Shown in pieces: positions 21,501-30,500 of a DNA stretch of 52,507 nt (position 1 is the stretch's first letter; each line of letters opens with the position of its first letter). The stretch is from Branchiostoma floridae (lineage: Eukaryota; Chordata; Leptocardii; Amphioxiformes; Branchiostomatidae). Position numbers and translations under genes: made by a program. The stretch covers positions 4,517,129-4,569,635 of the forward strand of contig NC_049980.1 of NCBI RefSeq assembly GCF_000003815.2, in the 5' to 3' direction. The notes below the pieces were generated by a model. That model had not been told where the DNA came from. It saw only the letters and a list, made by a program, of their open reading frames with translations, and did not search any database.

Positions 21501-24500
21501 AGCAACGTGCCGTACCTTTCAGCGTGATGTTGGCGGCCCTCAGTCCGATCTTGACGCCGATCGTCGCGTGGATTTCCTCGTTGTGGAAGGCCTTGTACTG
21601 CACGCCAGTCTCCACTTCCGACACCTCCCACTCCATACCGAAATTACCCACTGGAAAATTCACAACACAAAAATTATACGGTTAGTTTGTTGCACATTTT
21701 CAACATAGTATATTACACAATGTTCATTGCATTATTATAACTGTATAGTATACTGTAAATGCATTTAAATTGGACATGTGCAGAACAACTCACTTAGAAG
21801 TACGTTGTACTTACACATGATGACAGCCAGGACAAAGATGCTGAAGAACACTTTCAGAGCAAAGTAGAGTCGCTGGAAAAAAAAGAAACAGAAAAGTTTC
21901 ATTTCAAGAAAGAAAAATTTTGGAATATCCTATTCTAATTGTGGGCTGTAACTAAAAAACAAGTTCAATACATGTGTATATATATCAATATTAATTTACA
22001 TTATTCAAGACGTATAGAATATTCTGTCTGTGTACTTTAGTCACTTCATCATGCCATAGCATGATGCACTATTGCAACTTACGTGAAGTTTGCAAACAAA
22101 TCACTAGGAGGCGCTCTTTCAACATGACACCTGTTGATTTGATGACAACTTTAGTGAAACACAGAAGTTCTATTTTTTCTTATTCTCAACCATCTTTTAA
22201 TCTTCTAATTTTGGTCAGATTGTTTTGCTTGATAATTATTGTAACAATTATTTCCTCGTTTAGTTTAGAATTACAAACATTAACTGAATGATGTTGTGCA
22301 AAAGTCATCAAAAAGTGCAGTTTAGTTCTTTTTTTGGTTTTACAGTTACATTAAGACTTTCCCAAGAAGCTGAAATATCTTCGCCCTGGGCAAAATAACT
22401 CATGTGTTTGTGCGCAGTCTCATTGTGATGTACATAAAAACACATACACTACATCTCAAAATTACCGCAGTGCCATGGTTTCATTCAACGATTTTGTAGT
22501 GACCGTAATCCACCACAAATTCATGGCAATGCAAATATGCAAATTGTATGACTACTGTACTAAAGAATTTTTTCAACCATGAATTTGAAATTCTGCATAA
22601 AAACTCCCTTTTCCTCCTACCATGAAATATCCCTGACCTGAGCCATCAATCAAAATAAACACAAACTCATGTTGACAAACACCTGAAGCAAAGGTTGCCC
22701 TTCAGATGTACATTCTGTTTTCTGACTTGCAAAGAAAATATCCCAACTTAAGTTCAGTACTCAAATGAATCATTGAACTGCAAAATTGATAGGCTAGGCT
22801 ACGATTAGTTGCTTGGTTTGTCCCTTGAAGTTTTATAAGGGGATGCTTTTGAACACACTTGGCTTGATTGTTGTGTCTGATAGTAACAAAAGACCAGAAC
22901 CTGTCCAACCACCTGCCATTCTTCCTTACAGTCATTTACAAAAGAACTGCCGCCGTTGTCTTCGGGGCTTGGTTGTCTGTTTTCCCAACGCTTGTTGTGC
23001 TAACGTGTCAGGTCAAAAATAAGGCTGGAAAGAGATAGAACGTACGTCCTCACAAAACATTGGATGCCGCTCTGTAATCAAGGAAATCAAGGAGGAAGTC
23101 TACAAGTTCCAAGGTTGAACTAAGAAGGTCAAAGAAACTTCTTTTGGCTATTTTAATTTGTTGATTTCTTGAAATTTCAGAAAAAAAATACTACTTTTGT
23201 CAGATTCGTTGAATAAAGAAAACAAACACTACCACTGTGCAGTAGTTGCACCTGTTAATTAAGAATTACGAGAAGTACAATATTTATTTTAGTACTACGT
23301 ACTTATAAGTAATTATGTACATGTATAGGCCAATTTGCTTTACTGGAAAGTTGTTGACATCATAGTAATTCAATTGTGAAAATGTGCTCAATGGAAGATG
23401 TGATGAATTTTTTAGTTTATTTTTAAATTAGTGAAATTAGAGCATGCAGCTTATTCAGAGAACCAGTTATAAGTTGTACACAACATTGTTTTCACAGCAT
23501 TTCGTACAAATCAGGTATATTTTTCTAGTGGCCAGTGAACAGTTTTTCCCTCCTTGCCTACGCTTACATCTAGATATACTGCAGCATGCAGAAGAGGAAG
23601 TTGGCAACCACAAATATTAAGCCTGCAAAATGCTGCAAAATCTTGACCTCTTTGTTTACATCAGAGTGAGATGAATTCCTATTGTACCTGGGCATTTCCA
23701 CCTGATTTACTTGTGATCGCATGATTACCCTGAAAATCCACCTTAAAGTATTTGTATCACGTTTTCTATAGAAAATTGCCTGACGGGTCACTCTACCCTT
23801 GGGCAATGTCTAAATGGTTAGTCTTTGTCAACAACACAAAACAGCGTGGCTTTGGTCACGTAGCTTAGAGGCTATGGCATCATGCAATCTTAATTACCCT
23901 AAAATATATTAAATAAATACTAAGTAGATAGACAATTGCCTATTGGGTAACTTTCCCTTGGGCACTGTCTAAATGGTTAAAAATTGTCAACAACACAACA
24001 CAGCGTGGTTTTGGTCACGTAGCTTAGTTAGAGACTATATGGCATCATTCCATCTTTACAGGCCAGTAGTCATGAGATGTTTCTTGAAATTTGAACCAAG
24101 AGACATCTCTTGTGTGGAGAAGGAGGAAATGGATTGTCATGTTTGGAGTTTGTTTGTTTTTCACCAAGAAGGTTATGTTTTCAGGTGCATTTGTCCGTTT
24201 GTTTGTTTGTTGACAGCATAACTTGGGAAGTCGTGCATGGTCTGTTAGAAGGGTTGTCTGGCAAAAGGAAGATTAAACAATTAGCTTGTGTGTACAATGT
24301 ACAGATGATGTAGCTGTACTCACTCTCAAATGTCACTGTTTGCAATATTTCCTGCTAGTCCTAAATTTTTTGCCTACAAAGACATGCAGTATTAAGAAGA
24401 TTGTTAGCAATATTTGAAAAGTTAAGTTGTTAAAACTAGGGGGTGCCATCATCAAACTTGATCTTCGTCTTCCTGACCCCCATCCAACTACCAAATATCA

Positions 24501-27500
24501 TAAGGATGACGGAACACAAACTCAAACCTACAAAGTTGCACAAACTCAAAACAGTACCTCCATTTTTATGGACGTAAAAAGGGTCCTGAGACCACTAAAC
24601 TAACACTAGATCACCGACTACATAATAACACTGTTCCTCTTTCACACCGTACAGTTTATTCTAAATTGCAATGTTTACAAGACATATCCCTAGTTTTTTC
24701 GTTTGAGGCCATACTAATTAAAACTTAGCATATCAGAACACATAACAATCATCTTTAACTGTGGGGTGTTTGGCTGAACAGGCAGAAATAGTAAGATCCG
24801 GTTTCACAAGGAAGTAAAACTATTTTCCTCTTTGTTGCAAAACGAGTGTGACTAGTTGCAGCTGGAAGACCGCATTACTTCCTCATTCTCGGAATGGAAA
24901 AACAGTTTCTGTTCCTTAATATGTTATTTACATGATAATCAAGCTTGTGGGTGGGTTTGGATGACTCAGAAAAACCTGCCAAGACAACCTGCATTGTGCA
25001 ACTGTCAGGGGAGAAGTCACTTGTGAATTTATTTACCACACCTGTTTTTCTCAGTTACAAAACAGTTGCCTGATTTCTGCTACCATACATTTGTTATTGG
25101 TGGGCGTCGCAAGAATTTACAGCTCAATGCATGGGTGATGGAGCTCCGCCTGTATCATCTATTTTTAGGAGTAATCATTTACTGTAATTCACTTTGTCTT
25201 CACGGTACCAAACTTTCACGGTCTGAGAAAATTTAACTTGTTCTCGGAACTAAATGTTCACTGTCGTGGCAAGTGCTCATGAAAAAAGTCTGTGAATTAT
25301 TTTTTATCAGTAATGATAAGTTCACGTTACAGTTGTCTCTGTGAAAACCGTGAACATAACAGTACATTGAAAAAATCAGGAATTACAGTATATCCCAGCA
25401 GATTGTGAATTACTTCTTTCATGGTCTATTTAATACAGAAGATTTGAAACAATGGTCATTCCGAAAGTACATAATTATAGGAAATATCGCTCTCGGCCAA
25501 AATTAACATTTTGAACGCCCGCGAGCTTGCGAAATGTTTGGAAACCATGACATGTCAAATAGTTACAAAAATTTAAAAGTTGTTCTAAACAATAGCAACA
25601 AACACCCACATGGTGACTAGGAATGGACACAGTATCATTTCAAATTTTGATTATGTTTCTGCTTTCACTGTAATTGTTACTCTTTCTTTTTAGCATGAAA
25701 CCACTTCCTCATACCATTAAGTAATAACAGGCTGGGGGTGGGTTTATTGGCAATAATTCATCCTCTGACTGGACTTGAGTTTTTAGTTTGAGGGGGTATA
25801 TCACTGGACAGTGGTACATTGGCATCGCTGCATTCTAGATTGAGTTTATAACGATATTCTTATTTTATATTTGTCATGTATGTATAACTTTTGGCTGGGA
25901 TAATCATGCATAATGTACAAGTGTGACTAGAAAGACAACAAAACATACAACAGGGATAAACAAGTCCACTAGCCCTATAGTATCGGGCAAGTGCATGTCC
26001 TTCCCCACTTGCCCGATCGGACAAGTTAGCTTTTCTCCATTCTGGGAGATTTTGATGTACTTGCTACTTTTCAAAGTCATGACATCAAGCATTGATTAAC
26101 ACAGAAAATAGAGCCAATAACAAAAATTCCATTGAAGGCCATGAATTATTATTTATGAATATACATAGAAAAATGTCATTTAGATTTCGGGCAAGTGAAA
26201 AGTTGGTTCGGGCAAGTAAATTTTTTAAGTACTTGCCCGATAGGACAAGTCAATTTTAGAAAACTTGTCCAACCCTGTACAAAGTGTAAAAAGTTGGTTT
26301 TATATTCAATTAAGTTTGATAAAATTTGTTGAGTGCTCTGTCAAATTGCTTGGCCACAGGGACAAACTGCAGCTTGAGATCATGTACCCACTTTAACCCT
26401 GCATTGAACAAGGTTTAAGTTCCTTTTTAAGGTTTCAAGTTCCTTTAAAATTGATGACTAGTCTTGATCTTCGCATTCCATATTAAACTACTGCTACAAA
26501 TGGTCAATAAAATGCTCTTCAGTAGGTTCTGATTAAAGATCATATTGCAGGTCAAACACTTGAACTTCAGCAAGTACGGGATACCGGTATAAAGTTGTAG
26601 GCACAGGAATAGAACCTATAAGAAGCAATTGCAAATTGCATTACATCATATACCTCCTTGAAAATGGAGGTAGGAGTGTGGATCTTTGATCATTCTAAAT
26701 CCTTAGATCCAGTAACAAGTACAACCTGTCTGTTGCAACTTGAGGAAAATGTAGTCTGGTACAGACAGGAGTGTTTCCTAATAAGAAAGGTGTCACACAG
26801 GTGACTGAAAACCACTGAAGCCAGTTGACCCATGTTACAGGTGTACACACTAAGTACTGCATGTAAGGCCATGTGGATCCAATTATATGGATGACATCTG
26901 TGTGCATTCATAATTTTCATCCATTTCAAAAAAGATAGTTAGCAATCACACAGTAAATTGCACAAAGCTGCTATGCCATAAAATATATATCAAATACATG
27001 CCATAAAATTATTACATTGTAATCATACTCACTGTACAAAATGCTTAACTTTCTCCCAACACACAACATACAATGTACACGAGTCAAATTTTCAACGACC
27101 TTCTTCAGGATCAATGCTGACACTGTCTTGTCTTTAGATTGTACACTTGTGATACTAATGCTGTAGAATTCCAATTTAAAAGTCAATTCCAAAGTCAAAG
27201 AAGAAACGATTATGATAGAACAAAAATAAAGAATCTATAAAATAATAATTGTAATCAGTGTACCATACTCTGTGCATGTGTTTAGTCATCTGTTTCCTGA
27301 CAACTCGGATTGAAAACAATTTTTTTTGGCAGACATTTCTTTATTTGCACGCTCGCATCTGAGTTTTGGGGTTCCCAGAGGATGTCATCCATATAATGGA
27401 ATCAACATGGCCAAACTAAGGTCATCTTCTTACGGGTCAACCCTGAGACCAGGACTGTCTTCCATTACACATTGTTTGGGAGTCCGTGCTGATACTTTCA

Positions 27501-30500
27501 TTGTTTAATCTTCTATTTAGAGCTTAAAGGAAACTACATTTTCATAAACTATGTGCCAGGAGGTTCAGATTTGTTTTGGACAAAGGGTCTGAGATTTTTA
27601 ATTTCACAGTCCCAAGCAACATGCAAACTTCTATCCCCAGATGGAGGGACGTGGCGAGCTCCGACACAGACCATTGGCTTGGTTTTTCAGCTGCTATACT
27701 TTAAGTGTCTCAAGCATACACAAGTCACGACAGGTGGTTCATGTCAACCCTTTTCCAACTGACTTATCCAGGAGATAAAACTTACTGGCTGACCTCCAAG
27801 CATAATGAAGCACAAGGTTTTTATTAAGAAGTTGGTGTGCTTGGCTGAAAGTGTCTGTGACAGACATATTACACTAAGACTAACCGATGTAAGTAAAACT
27901 TTATAAAAGTTGTCATCTACACAATAGAAGAGATCATACTCGCAACAAAAGCGACAACATATTGCAATTTGTCGACAAATTATTACGTTTTGTACCATGT
28001 ATAAATTCTTATTGATTTAGTAGAATATTGTTCCTTGTTCGTCCGTCGGCGTCGACGATGACCAAGGCATCACGTAAACAAATCTTGAAACTGATACAGT
28101 TTTTACGGAGTCCGACATAATATGTCTTGTTTGCCTCTATTTGTGCAAATTATTGACTCCCCATTTTAGACCCTGTTGACATGCAGTTCACGTCTAGTTC
28201 ACGCGCGCCTCCCCCTTCAGCTGGCAAAAGAAAAAAATGGCAAGATAAACCAAGGCTACTAGAGGTCTTCGGAAGTTACGTCAAGAATATTGACAACGTT
28301 ATAAAACTAATTCGCTTATTTGAAAGGAGATTTACTGGATTTTATTTAAAGAAACTTGCAATTTGCAATTACTAGTGGGTCTTTCGAGTCACGTAAACTT
28401 ACGGTAAAGGCCCGGGGACGGAGCGCGGCCGCATCAATTTCTCCCCAAGAAACTGGTGGGTCGCTGTAAGCCACAATCGGCGCTCAAAAATATAGAAAGA
28501 GCGTGGAAATTTTGTAAGATCTCCAGAAAATCAGCGGAAGTTAATTATTTTTGATGAACTGATGATTTCTATCGTCCGTCATCGGCTTAGAGAGACGCAA
28601 CCCGCCTTGGGAAAATCGGCGTCGTGCGCCGACACCCCCCTCCCCACTCCAGTTCTGATCAGTCGCCGCGGTGACCGTGCTGACGTTTTTGTTGTCATTT
28701 CAACCCCGATTTATATAATAATCGTCATCAATTGCCACCGCAGAAGCAAAAAGAGTCTGAAATATATGCATTTTCAAATGCGTAAGACACTTTCAAAATC
28801 GTCTCCGGCAAGCCACTCAGATCCCACGAGATTTCTATGCGATTTTATAGGAGCGCGAGCCGCTTCAAGGAGAAAGGCAAATCGGCAGCCAGGTACAAAT
28901 AATTTTGCGATATTGTTTGTGTAGCGTGGCGTCATTTATGAATATTAAGAAGGAGGAACTATCCTTCGTTAGGTTTGTCCTCAGTTGTAGTTGCTAAAAA
29001 TAGTAAAAGATGTCCCTGAAGTGAACTAGACAGCCACAGACATGACAAAAAGTTAGTGTTAGTTTGCTTCTCAAATTTGCTCAGATATGGCTCTAAAATG
29101 CACCAGAGAGCCTCTATTTCTTATAAATTTTCTGGGGGAGGCCCCCCATACCCCCCCAATGAGAGGGGGGAACCCCCTCTCGTGCTCTCCCCAGCGCAGC
29201 TTGCGCTGCGCGGCCGCGGCCTTCGGCCGCGTCATGGTGCGCGCCCCCCCCCCCTTAGCAAATTTCTGGATCCGCCAGTGTAGTTTGTGCCAATTTGTGC
29301 CATTTTATCTTTTTTTTTCTAATTCTCAAAAAATGGCACTTCAGCAAATTGGAGCTATTTGTCACCTGTTTCCAGCCAGTTGGCAAAATTGTATTTTGCA
29401 AACGGTCACAAATGCAGCTAAATGAGATACCCGTTGTTTAAAATTTTAAATTACAAGAGTATTCAAGCTACACAAATAGTAAGAATGAGTTGACTCTTGA
29501 GAAAAGAAGGTCAAGCCGTCTGAAATACTTAGGCTCAAACTACTAGACTTCGAGTATAATGTGAGCTTAAATTTCAGCAAACAAACATGCCCTTAACAGA
29601 TTCACAGCACATTCTTCACATAGAGTAAATGTTTGAACTCTGTATTCAATTGTTTCCTCTTGACATGGCATTAACTTTCTCATTTTACAAAGATCAAAGG
29701 TATTTCTGTTTGCACAGTACTGCACTTAGCCCCCGTTCATACTAACTAAGCTCTCTAAATCGGATTTCGAGCCAAACCACCAGAGCGGGATTCATGTGGC
29801 CTAGTATACGTATGAGCGGTCGTAGTTACATCGAAGTCGGCTTAATCGCGAACGACCTCTGGGAGGTGGTTTCGATATTGCTTGGGCGACTCGCGATTCC
29901 AGTATGGCACTGAATGGCAATGAATGTGGCTTGAAACAGTCTGCTGTTGGATGCGATTTTTTAATAAAAGCGCACTATCACATCATGGTGAGAAGTATCT
30001 GTGGTATGTGACTTACCTGATTCCGATTTGGCATGCTTTAAGTACGAATGGGGTCTTAGAACCAAGCCTAAGTTTTATAGGTCACATCATGAACTCAGAA
30101 AAGGGAAGAGCAGGGTTATAGCCAGCCTGACATCATTTTACGTCCCCTTGATCCTATCGAGCGCTGTAGGCGCGACGTTCCTAGGGGGTTCGAAGGCATG
30201 CTCCCCTGGAAAATTTTGAAATCTAGAGACTAGACCCTCTGGAACGCTATTTCCTGCATTTTGAGGTGTAGATTTTGCTGGTATAGACTTAGCCGTTCAT
30301 CTGTCTTGGTCAGAAATTACACAAACTTTGACAAAGGAGGCAGTTTTTTTCATATCTTTACTGACTTTACATAGAGTTTTCTGTCCATCACAGAGGACGG
30401 AATGGCCAAAATGTTTTTCCGTCCCCAGCTGCAAAATTCAATCAAAGAACGGAAGAACGGGCACTGCATGGCTAAAACCCTGGTGAAGAGTGCACAATAC

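Noticed and set aside
28562-28924. 120-codon frame in DUOXA intron 1 as a nested gene
   Set aside because: No recognisable product, no splice partner with matching phase, and only mild CpG enrichment.
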